From positions 620,001 through 684,000 of the forward strand of contig CANKZG010000002.1 of assembly GCA_947488435.1 (NCBI GenBank): a stretch of 64,000 bases of DNA, written 5' to 3'. Origin of the DNA: an uncultured Flavobacteriaceae bacterium. Lineage in GTDB: Bacteria > Bacteroidota > Bacteroidia > Flavobacteriales > Flavobacteriaceae. The notes beneath the pieces were generated by a model. It saw nothing but the letters and a program-made list of their open reading frames with translations. It ran no database searches and was not told the origin of the DNA. Shown piece after piece: positions 17,348 to 25,867 of this stretch. Position numbers and translations under genes: made by a program. Numbering within the stretch: the first letter of the stretch is position 1; every line of letters begins with the position of its first letter.

Positions 17348-18010
17348 ATGATAAAAGCTCAGAATATTCAAAAGTTTTATGGAAAATTGCAAGTTCTTAA
17401 AGGAGTAAGTTTACATATAAAAAAAGGAGAGGTTGTATCTATTGTGGGTGCTTCGGGTGCTGGAAAAACCACTTTACTTCAAATCTTAGGAACTTTAGAT
17501 CATATGTCTAAACCCAAAGAAGGGTTATTGCAAATTAATGATATTGATGTTCGTGATCTTTCTGACAAGGGCTTGGCCAAATTTAGAAATGAACATATTG
17601 GCTTTATTTTTCAATTCCATCAGTTATTGCCGGAATTTACCGCCTTAGAGAATGTATGTATCCCTGCTTTTATTAAAAAAACATCGCGAAAGCAAGCAGA
17701 AACAAAAGCTAAAGAGTTGTTGGATTTTTTGGGGCTTTCCGATCGACATCATCACAAACCTAGTGAACTATCTGGGGGAGAACAACAACGTGTAGCGGTT
17801 GCAAGGGCACTGATTAATAATCCATCTATAATTTTTGCCGATGAGCCTAGTGGAAACTTAGACTCAGAAAGTGCAGACAATCTGCATCAGCTATTCTTTA
17901 AATTAAGAGACGAATTTGGACAAACCTTTGTTATCGTTACGCATAATGAGGAATTGGCAAATATGGCGGATCGAAAACTAATTATGGTGGATGGTATTAT
18001 TTCAAATTAA
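17348..18010 (+). CDS. LolD-like ABC transporter ATPase
   Basis: A 220-residue ATPase with Walker [10 protein letters not shown] (34-42), signature LSGGEQQR, Walker [10 protein letters not shown] and the switch His in VTHNEE. The NLDSESAD block after Walker B is typical of the LolD/MacB group, whose members pair with a separate permease to extract lipoproteins or other molecules from the inner membrane. No permease is adjacent. The next genes are a CPBP protease (2 nt away) and a DUF2400 protein (4-nt overlap), so the partner must be encoded elsewhere. The LolD role is likely by similarity but not proven by context. Confidence 0.88.
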   Translation: MIKAQNIQKFYGKLQVLKGVSLHIKKGEVVSIVGASGAGKTTLLQILGTLDHMSKPKEGLLQINDIDVRDLSDKGLAKFRNEHIGFIFQFHQLLPEFTALENVCIPAFIKKTSRKQAETKAKELLDFLGLSDRHHHKPSELSGGEQQRVAVARALINNPSIIFADEPSGNLDSESADNLHQLFFKLRDEFGQTFVIVTHNEELANMADRKLIMVDGIISN

Positions 18011-18012
18011 TT

Positions 18013-18570
18013 ATGTTAAAACAAGTTTTTAATTACCTTAAAAATCCAAAATATATCCCTTTTGAGACGGATAACTCGCAATTTAGAATCAATAGTTTTT
18101 TTAAATTGTTAGTCTTAGCTGTTGCTTTTAGCTTTAGCTTGGGGCTTTTAAATGGACTTATCACGGAAGGCCTTGGATTGGATTTGGGGGAACATGCTAT
18201 CGAAGCCTTGTTCGAAAACAATTCTATACTCTTGGTATTTTTATTAGGGGTAGTATTGGCTCCTTTAATAGAAGAGTTATTGTTTCGAGCTCCCTTGGCT
18301 TTGTTTAAGAATGTAGCCAATTTTAAATTGCCTTTTTACCTCTCGGTTTTACTGTTTGGCGCCGTACACATTACCAATTTTGAGTTTACACCAAATGTAT
18401 TATTGCTATCTCCTTTATTGGTAGCGCCGCAATTGGTAGCCGGTGTTTTTTTAGGTTTTACTCGAGTAAAACTTGGTTTAGGCTGGGCTATATTGCTACA
18501 TGCGCTGCATAATTTGGTTTTAATTGGTCCCTTTCTGCTCTTTGAATATTTAAATATTCCTTTGGAATGA
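18013..18570 (+). CDS. CPBP-family intramembrane glutamic protease
   Basis: A 185-residue protein with about five membrane helices. The active-site pattern is complete: Glu87-Glu88...Arg92 in LIEELLFRA, then His119 in FGAVHITNF, and the last helix motif LLHALHN. The family (Abi/CAAX protease-like) includes prenyl-CAAX proteases and membrane proteins linked to bacteriocin self-immunity. The substrate here is unknown. The gene is tightly coupled: 2 nt after the ATPase, and its stop overlaps the next start by 4 nt (ATGA). Confidence 0.88.
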   Translation: MLKQVFNYLKNPKYIPFETDNSQFRINSFFKLLVLAVAFSFSLGLLNGLITEGLGLDLGEHAIEALFENNSILLVFLLGVVLAPLIEELLFRAPLALFKNVANFKLPFYLSVLLFGAVHITNFEFTPNVLLLSPLLVAPQLVAGVFLGFTRVKLGLGWAILLHALHNLVLIGPFLLFEYLNIPLE

Positions 18571-19331
18571 CTACATCGGAACTGAAGGAGTTTTTAGACG
18601 CCAAAGTACTTCAATATAATAGGCCAACTTTTCTGGAAACAGATCCAATCTCAATTCCGCACCGATTCCAAGCGAAAGCCGATATTGAGATTAGTGCATT
18701 CTTAACTGCTACAATCGCCTGGGGGAACCGAAAAAGCATTATTTCTAATGCCAATCGAATGATGGAGCTTTTAGATAATGCGCCCCATGATTTTGTGATA
18801 AATCATGAGGAAAAGGATTTGGACAACCTGAAAGGGTTTGTACACCGAACTTTTAATGGGGAAGATTTCATCTTTTTTATCAAAGGCCTAGCACATATTT
18901 ACAAAAAACATAATGGATTAGAAGAAACTATTGCTGAGTATTCTGATGGAAATTTTTTGCAATTTTCAATTTCCCAATTCAAAAAATGTTTTTTTGAAAT
19001 TCAACACCCCCTTCGTACAACAAAACATATTTCAGACCCATTAAAGGGATCTGCCGCCAAGCGGATTAATATGTTTTTACGTTGGATGGTACGTGATAAT
19101 AGTACCGGAGTAGATTTTGGCATATGGAAAAAGATAGCTCCGAGTCAGTTATCATGCCCTTTGGATGTACATTCGGGAAATGTAGCTCGAAAATTGAAAT
19201 TATTAAAACGTAAACAAAATGATGCTAAAGCATTAGCTGAACTGGATGCCAATCTTCGAAAATTAGATCCCAATGATCCTGTTAAATATGACTTTGCCTT
19301 GTTTGGCTTAGGGGTTTTTGAACGATTCTAA
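18567..19331 (+). CDS. TIGR02757/DUF2400 family protein
   Basis: A 254-residue cytosolic helical protein of the TIGR02757 family, found across Bacteroidota and other phyla without an established role. Conserved blocks are SIPHRF near residue 28, TATIAWGNRKSI, the KRINMFLRWMVR stretch and CPLDVHSGNVARKL. The last two recall the helix-hairpin-helix DNA glycosylase family, where a lysine-bearing hairpin precedes a PxDxH segment. This suggests a DNA-repair-like fold, which is an inference. Third gene of the LolD-like operon; it converges on the Gfo/Idh gene with a 22-nt gap. Confidence 0.85.
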   Translation: MTTSELKEFLDAKVLQYNRPTFLETDPISIPHRFQAKADIEISAFLTATIAWGNRKSIISNANRMMELLDNAPHDFVINHEEKDLDNLKGFVHRTFNGEDFIFFIKGLAHIYKKHNGLEETIAEYSDGNFLQFSISQFKKCFFEIQHPLRTTKHISDPLKGSAAKRINMFLRWMVRDNSTGVDFGIWKKIAPSQLSCPLDVHSGNVARKLKLLKRKQNDAKALAELDANLRKLDPNDPVKYDFALFGLGVFERF

Positions 19332-19353
19332 ATAGTACCGACACCATAGACTT

Positions 19354-20475
19354 TTAGCTTAACTGCAGGGCTATTTTTTTGCCTCTTTCAGCAATAGATT
19401 GGTAGATTGCTTCTACAATTACCATATCCCGGAGTCCCATAGCTCCTGGTACTTTATTGGGCTCATCAAATAAGATATGTTTCGAAAAATCATCCATTTG
19501 CAATGCTTGCTGACGCTTGTGTGGAAATTTTATCTCCTCTCCTTTAGAAGTTCGTCCACTTAAAGGACCGTAATTGTTGGCCGGGTTTAATTCAAACCAA
19601 CCTTTGGTTCCAGAAGCGTATAATCTGTTTACATTGGTATTGTGCGAAGTCATAATATTACCTATTGTACCTCCGGGAAACTCAAACTGAGCTGTAATCG
19701 TTTCGTCGGTATCTTTAAAGTACTCTGGTCGTGTGCTAAACTCTTGAGCAGCAACAGAAATCGGGTTTTTTCCAGAACTGTAAATAACGCTTTGTATGGC
19801 ATAAACTCCCATATTCATTAAAGCACCACCTCCCGATAGGGCCTTGTTTAAACGCCATTGCTGCGGATGTGTATTTGAAAAATAAGCAGCTTCCGCAGAT
19901 ACATACTGTATATCCCCAAAGGTTTTCTCCTTTACAAAACGTTTAACCTCTTGTGTATAGGGTTCGGAATGCAACCGATATCCCACACTTAGTTTTACTT
20001 TAGCTGCTTCACATGCATCAATAATTGCTTGACATTCGGCAACATTAATGGCCATTGGTTTTTCGCAAATTACATGCTTTCCTGCTTTTGCAGCACGTAT
20101 ACAAAAATCAGCATGCATCGCATTTGGTAATACCACATAAACAATATCAATATCTGGATTATCAACGATAGTATCAAAATTCTCGTAGTTATAAATATGC
20201 GTTTGAGGCAGTTCGTATTTCGTAGCCCAGCGTTCTGCTTTTTCAAGAGTTCCTGTTACGATACCTGCTAAATAGCAGTGCGTTGTTTCCTGAAGCGATG
20301 GGGCTAGCTCGTACGTGCTATAGGTGCCTAAGCCGACCAAAGCAACGCCTAATTTTTTATTGTTTTCTTGCTTCGAAGCCATCCCACAGGCAATTGGCAT
20401 TCCGCTAAATAAAGCAGTGGCACCAATCCCTTGTGCAATAGTATTACTGAATTTTCTTCGTGAAATATGTTTCAT
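19354..20475 (-). CDS. Tat-exported Gfo/Idh/MocA family oxidoreductase
   Basis: A 373-residue NAD(P)-dependent oxidoreductase. The N-terminus has a twin-arginine signal (SRRKFSN, Arg6-Arg7, then a small-residue hydrophobic stretch), so it is folded with cofactor before export, as in glucose-fructose oxidoreductase. The Rossmann domain begins at about residue 42 (GVALVGLGTYSTYEL), with CEKPMAINV as the family EKP signature and its lysine. GALMNMGVYAIQ belongs to the C-terminal substrate domain. A sugar or sugar-acid substrate is likely. Monocistronic, converging on the DUF2400 gene. Confidence 0.88.
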   Translation of the reverse strand: MKHISRRKFSNTIAQGIGATALFSGMPIACGMASKQENNKKLGVALVGLGTYSTYELAPSLQETTHCYLAGIVTGTLEKAERWATKYELPQTHIYNYENFDTIVDNPDIDIVYVVLPNAMHADFCIRAAKAGKHVICEKPMAINVAECQAIIDACEAAKVKLSVGYRLHSEPYTQEVKRFVKEKTFGDIQYVSAEAAYFSNTHPQQWRLNKALSGGGALMNMGVYAIQSVIYSSGKNPISVAAQEFSTRPEYFKDTDETITAQFEFPGGTIGNIMTSHNTNVNRLYASGTKGWFELNPANNYGPLSGRTSKGEEIKFPHKRQQALQMDDFSKHILFDEPNKVPGAMGLRDMVIVEAIYQSIAERGKKIALQLS

Positions 20476-20613
20476 AAGCGCTTTTAAATGGGTTAACGAA
20501 TATGAATTAAAGATAAGAAACCTTAACGGAGCTCCTGCTATAGAATTCTTAAAATTATAGTTTAATCAATGCCTCAAATTCGTTACTTTTAGGCAAGACT
20601 AATTCTCATTCTT

Positions 20614-22152
20614 ATGAAATCAACGTATCAACTAGTGCAATTCCTATTTTTTATCGCCTTGCTTCCATTACAAGGGCAAATGAAGGAAAAATCAATGATG
20701 GAAGGAAAAATGTCATCCCCTTATGCCCGACAACTTCCTATAGATACTATGGTAAAAACGCAGCATTCAGCAACTATTAATGGCACTGCTATCGCGTATA
20801 CCGCACAAACAGGTACCCAACCTGTTTGGGACGAACAAGGAGAGCCTATTGCATCCCTGCACTACACCTACTATACTAGAAATAACGTTAAAGATAGAAC
20901 AGCGAGACCACTATTAATTTCATTCAATGGAGGGCCAGGATCGGGATCGGTATGGATGCACTTAGCCTATACAGGACCACGTATTTTAAAAATTGATACC
21001 GAAGGCTTTCCGGTGCAGCCTTATGGGGTAAGTCAAAATCCCTATTCTATTTTGGATGTTGCCGATATTGTATATGTAAACCCGGCAAATACTGGATATT
21101 CACGTACCATACCCGCTCATGGAAAAGAGGTAGATCGAAGCAAGTTTTTTGGAATTAATGCGGATATAAAATATTTGGCAGAATGGTTAAACACCTTTGT
21201 AACCCGAAATAATCGCTGGCGATCTCCAAAATATATCATCGGAGAAAGTTATGGAGGTACACGTGTTGCTGGTTTAGCCCTGGAATTACAAAATGCACAA
21301 TGGATGTATTTAAATGGGGTAATCATGGTTTCACCGGCAGATTATAAAGTTTTACGAACAGGAGGACCTGTCTCCTCTGCTTTAAATTTGCCTTATTTTA
21401 CCGCTGCTGCCTGGTACCAAAAGGCGTTGGATCCTGCATTACAGCAAAAGGATCTTCTGGAAATTCTTCCGGAATCCGAGGCTTATACCGTAAGTACCTT
21501 ACTTCCTGCGTTAGCAAAAGGAGGATTTATTTCGGATCAAGAACGACAAGCGGTAGCTAAAAAAATGGCATACTACTCCGGTTTAACCGAAAAAGAAATT
21601 TTGGACCACAATTTGAGCGTTCCTACCTCCTATTTTTGGAAAGCACTGTTGCGAAATAAGGGCGGGTTTACCGTTGGTCGTTTAGACAGCCGATATTTAG
21701 GTATCGACCGCCAACTTGCAGGAGTACGTCCAGATTACAATTCAGAATTGACCTCATGGTTGCACAGTTTTACTCCAGCGATCAATTATTATTTGCAGGA
21801 AGAATTAAAATTTAAAACAGATTTAAAATATAATATGTTCGGACCGGTTCGACCTTGGGATAATAGTAACGACAACACTCGTGATAATTTAAGGCAAGCA
21901 ATGGCTCAAAATCCTTATTTAAATGTGATGTATCAATCTGGATATTTTGATGGTGCTACTACCTACTTTAATGCGAAGTATAGCATGTGGCAAATTGACC
22001 CCAGTGGGAGACTTAAAGATCGGTTTAGTTTTAAAGGATATCGCAGTGGTCACATGATGTACCTACGCAAGGAAGACTTGCAGAACGCAAACAATGATAT
22101 TCGAGACTTTATTAAACGAACAATGGCAAATGGAAAATCTGCTAAATATTAA
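20614..22152 (+). CDS. Secreted S10-family serine carboxypeptidase
   Basis: A 512-residue protein with a signal peptide (hydrophobic residues 8-20). The peptidase S10 fold is clear: oxyanion block FNGGPGSGSVWMH near residues 104-116, nucleophile Ser212 in GESYGG, and a catalytic Asp/His region near the C-terminus (SGYFDGATT, then SGHMMYL). The family releases C-terminal residues, with best activity at low pH. Homologues in marine flavobacteria are exported. A secreted protein of unknown function follows after 29 nt and may share the transcript. Confidence 0.92.
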   Translation: MKSTYQLVQFLFFIALLPLQGQMKEKSMMEGKMSSPYARQLPIDTMVKTQHSATINGTAIAYTAQTGTQPVWDEQGEPIASLHYTYYTRNNVKDRTARPLLISFNGGPGSGSVWMHLAYTGPRILKIDTEGFPVQPYGVSQNPYSILDVADIVYVNPANTGYSRTIPAHGKEVDRSKFFGINADIKYLAEWLNTFVTRNNRWRSPKYIIGESYGGTRVAGLALELQNAQWMYLNGVIMVSPADYKVLRTGGPVSSALNLPYFTAAAWYQKALDPALQQKDLLEILPESEAYTVSTLLPALAKGGFISDQERQAVAKKMAYYSGLTEKEILDHNLSVPTSYFWKALLRNKGGFTVGRLDSRYLGIDRQLAGVRPDYNSELTSWLHSFTPAINYYLQEELKFKTDLKYNMFGPVRPWDNSNDNTRDNLRQAMAQNPYLNVMYQSGYFDGATTYFNAKYSMWQIDPSGRLKDRFSFKGYRSGHMMYLRKEDLQNANNDIRDFIKRTMANGKSAKY

Positions 22153-22181
22153 ATTATTATACAAACCTATAAATCTAATTT

Positions 22182-22757
22182 ATGAAAACAATACTAATTT
22201 TTGCCGCACTGGTTTGGGGAATCACTTCCTACGGACAAAAGATTCCAGAAAAATCATGGCAAATTAAAACAGCACTATTGGCAGTTCCTGAAGAATACCG
22301 AGAAGGTGCTAAAGTTTATGGTTACGACGAGACTGGTGAATTTACTACCCTGCAAGAAGGAAACAATGCTTATATCTGTATTGCCGATGATCCTCAAAAA
22401 GAAGGGTTTTCTACTGCGGCTTATCATGCAGATTTAGATGTTTTTATGGCACGAGGAAGAGCACTTAAAGCTGAAGGAAAAGCATTTAAGGAAATCTTCG
22501 ATATCCGAGAAAAAGAAGTTAAGTCTGGAGAATTGAAAATGCCAGATAAAGCTACTCTATGTGTTTTTACTGGAACAGTGAATCCGGAAACTATGGAAAT
22601 TGAAAACAGCTATGTCCGTTATGTTTTCTATATGCCTTTTGCTACTGGAGCTTCTACGGGTTTATCTACCAGTCCGATGCCAGCAGGGCACGCTTGGTTA
22701 ATGGATGCGGGTACGCATCGTGCGCATATCATGATAACACCACCAAAGAAGGAATAA
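22182..22757 (+). CDS. Secreted protein of unknown function
   Basis: A 191-residue protein with a clear signal peptide cut after SYG (residue 18). I do not recognise the mature part. It is about 170 residues, mixed alpha/beta, with one segment rich in small residues (FATGASTGLSTSPMPAGHAW) and a C-terminal THRAHIMITPPKKE. Two His and one Asp in GHAWLMDAGTHRAHI could form a metal site, but no family match is known to me. It follows the S10 carboxypeptidase by 29 nt. Confidence 0.7.
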   Translation: MKTILIFAALVWGITSYGQKIPEKSWQIKTALLAVPEEYREGAKVYGYDETGEFTTLQEGNNAYICIADDPQKEGFSTAAYHADLDVFMARGRALKAEGKAFKEIFDIREKEVKSGELKMPDKATLCVFTGTVNPETMEIENSYVRYVFYMPFATGASTGLSTSPMPAGHAWLMDAGTHRAHIMITPPKKE

Positions 22758-22889
22758 GTTGTTTTAAAATGTTAAAATAATAACATATTTACATTATTTT
22801 TATCATTTTATTAAATATATGTAACAAAATACACAGAATAACTACTAATAGTTTAAAACAATAAAGTTTTAATTAAAAAACGTGTAGTT

Positions 22890-23144
22890 ATGGGAATGTT
22901 AGCTGCCAATGTATCATTAAAAAACAATAGAAAGTTACTAAAAAAAAGAACCTTCAGAACCAAAGAGGATTACTTAAAAACAACATCTAAAACAACCGTC
23001 GTATTCAAAAAAGCGACGCCTGAGCAAATGGATGCGGTCAAAGCCACAATACGTGATAACCGTAGAACAGAGTTTTTGGTTTCCATTATCGCTGCGGTTG
23101 CTACGATAGGCGTGCCATTGCTTATTTATTGGTTATTGCCCTAA
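22890..23144 (+). CDS. Small tail-anchored-like membrane protein
   Basis: An 84-residue protein, not recognised. It has a very basic N-terminal two thirds (KNNRKLLKKRTFRTKEDYLK) and one C-terminal membrane helix (about residues 62-83) ending in WLLP, so the basic part should face the cytosol. It is followed on the same strand after 33 nt by another membrane protein gene, and the pair may work together. The intergenic DNA before it (22758-22889) is very AT-rich with no clear promoter. Confidence 0.65.
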   Translation: MGMLAANVSLKNNRKLLKKRTFRTKEDYLKTTSKTTVVFKKATPEQMDAVKATIRDNRRTEFLVSIIAAVATIGVPLLIYWLLP

Positions 23145-23177
23145 GTTTTATACTTTAGAAGACCAATAAGACATCTT

Positions 23178-23642
23178 ATGCAAACCAACACAAACCCGAA
23201 AGCAATGCTAAAGGTCATTTCTACCATACATATCGCTATGCTTTTCGGAATGCTTGCTTTTTTAATATTCGTTTACCTACAGGAAGAAGGAGTTTCTACA
23301 CAAATTTCACCAACCGACATTTTTGTTTATTTGGTTCCCGTTGTTGCATTAGGCGGGTATTTTCTGGCCAATTATCTATTTCGTAAATTGATAATGAAAG
23401 CCAAAAGCGAATTAGATTTACCCAAAAAATTAGGTGTCTTTCAAAGGGCATCTATTGTAAAGTATGCCTGTGTAGAGGTGCCTATTTTACTCGCTATTTT
23501 TGCTTTTATGGAAGAAAGGCATATGCTTTATTTGAGTATTGCCGTCGTTCTAATGCTCTATTTCTATGCACAACGACCACACAAAACAAAAGTATTTAAG
23601 CTGTTAGAATTGCGAAAAAAGGAAATAGATCAGTTACAGTAA
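23178..23642 (+). CDS. Four-helix membrane protein of unknown function
   Basis: A 154-residue protein, not recognised. Four hydrophobic helices lie at about residues 13-31, 47-66, 92-108 and 113-130, with a basic C-terminal tail (RPHKTKVFKLLELRKKEIDQ). The N-terminal part resembles small flavobacterial membrane proteins that lack assigned roles. It is the second gene of a two-gene unit with the small basic membrane protein upstream, and it ends at a strong terminator. Confidence 0.65.
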   Translation: MQTNTNPKAMLKVISTIHIAMLFGMLAFLIFVYLQEEGVSTQISPTDIFVYLVPVVALGGYFLANYLFRKLIMKAKSELDLPKKLGVFQRASIVKYACVEVPILLAIFAFMEERHMLYLSIAVVLMLYFYAQRPHKTKVFKLLELRKKEIDQLQ

Positions 23643-23644
23643 TT

Positions 23645-23686
23645 AAAAAAACCAGTAGAGGTATCGTACCTAAACTGGTTTTTTTT
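23645..23686 (+). terminator. Strong intrinsic terminator, probably bidirectional
   Basis: The outer arms AAAAAACCAGT (23645-23655) and ACTGGTTTTTT (23674-23684) are perfectly complementary. An inner GGTA-TCG-TACC hairpin (23660-23670) sits in the loop. An A-tract before and a T-tract after let it serve both the membrane-protein unit and the convergent M56 gene. Confidence 0.75.
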
Positions 23687-23705
23687 GGTTGACTAATATA
23701 ATGGT

Positions 23706-25367
23706 TTAGTCTTTGTTTGTATTAATTTCTACAACTCCATTTTTACTTGCTTTACCGTATTTTTTTTCTGCTTTCTTGCCTTTTAGAACATTAATACTAT
23801 CTATATCATCGGGATTTAGCTTTTTTACTTTTTTATAGGACCATTTTTTTCCGTCTACAATAAAGAGTGGCTGCGTACCATCTTTATTATTACTGCTTAT
23901 GTGTATCGTATCACCAATATCAATATCATCTTCCTCATTATTTTCCTCAATGACAATACCTTTTTCCTTTAACTCTTTTTTCGTTGCTTTTTTACCATCT
24001 ACTATAATTTCATTCTTCCCATCACTTTCAATAATTTCAATGGTTTTGATTTTATCTAAAGCACCATCATCTTTTTCTTTGATTTTTATTTTACTGTTCT
24101 TCTTTTTCTTTTTAATTTTTTGGTCAAGCTCCGTTCTATAAACTCTTACGGTATTAGAAGTTTCTTCATTGTCATCCATTTTAATAAATAACCCTCCTTT
24201 TTTACTCTCCCCAAAGCGAATAAGTCCTATGGGTTCATCTGAGCTTCCAGAATAACTCCCGTTAACAAAGCTATTTTCAGTTTCGAGTTTTATGTCTATT
24301 GCATAAATTTCTCCCTTATCGTTTCGTTTGATATTGTTATACGATAGTTCATAGCCATGTGATGTAAGCATATCTTTTTTTAATTGATTAAGATCTGTAT
24401 CAGACATCCCTTTGGTAATGGTACCTAAGCCTTCGTATATATAAGTGGCTGTAAAGCGAATTTTATCATCTCCATCTTCTTCTACTGTGGTAACTACCTC
24501 CTCTACCACTTCTTGAGCAACGACCTTGGTATTAAAGTTGATGAGAAATAATATCAGAAGTGGGAGAATTGTACTATACTTCCATAATTTAAGCTTACTC
24601 GATTGATTTTGATGTAACATGACGATTCGTTTTTTGATTAATGAATTAAAAAATTGATTTGTAATTGATAAATTAGGTGCTCCTGCAGAAACTTTAAGCA
24701 GGGCATATTGATATTCTCTGAAGGATTTTAGTTTGGAAACCGTGGTTTTGTCCGCTAAATATTCAAGATTCTGAACCAGTGTTTTTCTATACAACCATAC
24801 TACGGGATTGCACCACTGAAATACGGTAAATATGTGCATCACCAAAACATCTATAGAATGCCATTGTTGAGCATGTACTTTTTCGTGCTTTAAAATAAAT
24901 TTCAGTTCCTTTTCCTCACAGCACTCGGGATTGTAAACAATATAATTGAAGAAAGAGAAAGGTGCTGTTACTTTGGAATTTATTACGTGGTAGAAACCAT
25001 TCTTTTTTTCAACATTACTTTCCCGCACGGTACGTATAAGCGAGAAAAACTGAATCCCAAGTCTAAAAGCAAAAAATAACACGCCAATACTATAAATAGC
25101 AAACAAAACTTCCTCCCAACTCCAGTTTGAAGTATCGGTGTTAACAACTATAGAACTGCTACTAGCTGTTGTTTGCACCATAGGTTCCACAAATATAATT
25201 TTAGTGAAAACAAGCAGAGGTAGTCCAATTGCAGCCACCAATCCTAGTGCTAAGAAAATACGATTTCCCAGAAAGAAAGTTTCTCTCTTCAAAAAGATTT
25301 GATACACGGTATAAAAAAGAAAAAGTACTCCGACCGATTTCAATAAATAAAGAATAAAATTTTCCAT
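23706..25367 (-). CDS. BlaR1-like M56 membrane metallopeptidase sensor with plug-like C-terminus
   Basis: A 553-residue protein. It has N-terminal membrane helices (about 2-25, 33-57, 86-108), then the M56 zinc motif HEKVH at His161-His165, then another helix near residue 270. After that comes a long exported part rich in Lys, Asp and Glu. The last 60 residues (FIVDGKKW...DDIDSINVLKGKKAEKKYG...GVVEINT) resemble the TonB-receptor plug pattern, and a similar IVDGKKATKKEL block precedes it. M56 proteins such as BlaR1 cleave or inactivate the paired BlaI repressor on sensing a signal. The start overlaps the blaI-like stop by one base. The ligand is unknown. Confidence 0.85.
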   Translation of the reverse strand: MENFILYLLKSVGVLFLFYTVYQIFLKRETFFLGNRIFLALGLVAAIGLPLLVFTKIIFVEPMVQTTASSSSIVVNTDTSNWSWEEVLFAIYSIGVLFFAFRLGIQFFSLIRTVRESNVEKKNGFYHVINSKVTAPFSFFNYIVYNPECCEEKELKFILKHEKVHAQQWHSIDVLVMHIFTVFQWCNPVVWLYRKTLVQNLEYLADKTTVSKLKSFREYQYALLKVSAGAPNLSITNQFFNSLIKKRIVMLHQNQSSKLKLWKYSTILPLLILFLINFNTKVVAQEVVEEVVTTVEEDGDDKIRFTATYIYEGLGTITKGMSDTDLNQLKKDMLTSHGYELSYNNIKRNDKGEIYAIDIKLETENSFVNGSYSGSSDEPIGLIRFGESKKGGLFIKMDDNEETSNTVRVYRTELDQKIKKKKKNSKIKIKEKDDGALDKIKTIEIIESDGKNEIIVDGKKATKKELKEKGIVIEENNEEDDIDIGDTIHISSNNKDGTQPLFIVDGKKWSYKKVKKLNPDDIDSINVLKGKKAEKKYGKASKNGVVEINTNKD

Positions 25368-25726
25368 TATTTTTTATTTTCAATACGATTAATAATTTCT
25401 TTTAATTCCTCCACACTTATTTTCTCTTCCTGTGCAAAAAAAGATACCAGATTCTTATAAGAATTGTTGAAATAATCAGCTACTGCAGTTCCAACAAACC
25501 GTTTTCGATAAGCTTCTTTGGTAACAATCGGAAAATAACGATGCGTATTACCAAAAGCTTCATGTCCCACATATCCCTTTTCCTCAAGATTTCGAATAAT
25601 GGTAGATAAGGTATTATAGTGCAATTTGGCATCCGGGAACTGCGCCAGTACTTCCTTCACAAAAGCATTTTCTAACTGCCACAGTACTTGCATGACATCC
25701 TCTTCCCTATTTGTAAGTTTTTGCAT
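25367..25726 (-). CDS. BlaI/MecI/CopY-family transcriptional repressor
   Basis: A 119-residue winged-helix protein. The start MQKLTNREEDVMQVLWQLE is the family opening. The recognition helix region reads HYNTLSTIIRNLEEKG (like VNTVKTMLRRLVDKG in BlaI), and a helical C-terminal dimer arm follows. The frame is open back to a TTG at 25744, but the -7 element overlaps that codon, so the ATG at 25726 is the true start. It probably represses its own operon with the M56 sensor, which begins at its stop codon. Five phased half-sites upstream fit this. Confidence 0.9.
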   Translation of the reverse strand: MQKLTNREEDVMQVLWQLENAFVKEVLAQFPDAKLHYNTLSTIIRNLEEKGYVGHEAFGNTHRYFPIVTKEAYRKRFVGTAVADYFNNSYKNLVSFFAQEEKISVEELKEIINRIENKK

Positions 25727-25741
25727 AATTAAAGCTTTTGA

Positions 25742-25772
25742 CAAACGTACAACGAATTATTTAGTTATGCAA
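25742..25772 (-). promoter_or_regulatory. Promoter of the blaI-M56 operon
   Basis: On the minus strand a TTG (complement of 25770-25772) and TACGTTTG (complement of 25742-25749, an exact TAnnTTTG) are 20 nt apart. The start of transcription should fall near 25735, nine bases before the ATG at 25726. It decides the start codon, because the -7 overlaps the alternative TTG. Confidence 0.65.
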
Positions 25773-25806
25773 CTATAAAAATAGTTAAATAACTATTAAA
25801 GTAGTT
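25761..25806. promoter_or_regulatory. Array of five alternating BlaI-type half-sites at 10-bp steps
   Basis: Half-sites TTAGTT (25761), AACTAT (25771), ATAGTT (25781), AACTAT (25791) and GTAGTT (25801) alternate in orientation at exactly ten-base steps. The best dyad is AATAGTTA-AA-TAACTATT (25780-25797). The first two sites overlap the promoter spacer and -33 element, so repressor binding would block polymerase. Confidence 0.6.
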
Positions 25807-25867
25807 TTTTAATCATAATGCTTCTTATTTATTTGATTTATCTTAGTAGAAATCAATACCATTACTT

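Noticed and set aside
23899-24141. 80-codon frame antisense to the M56 sensor gene
   Set aside because: Its Ser/Phe-rich translation is the mirror of the lysine-rich codons of the real gene.
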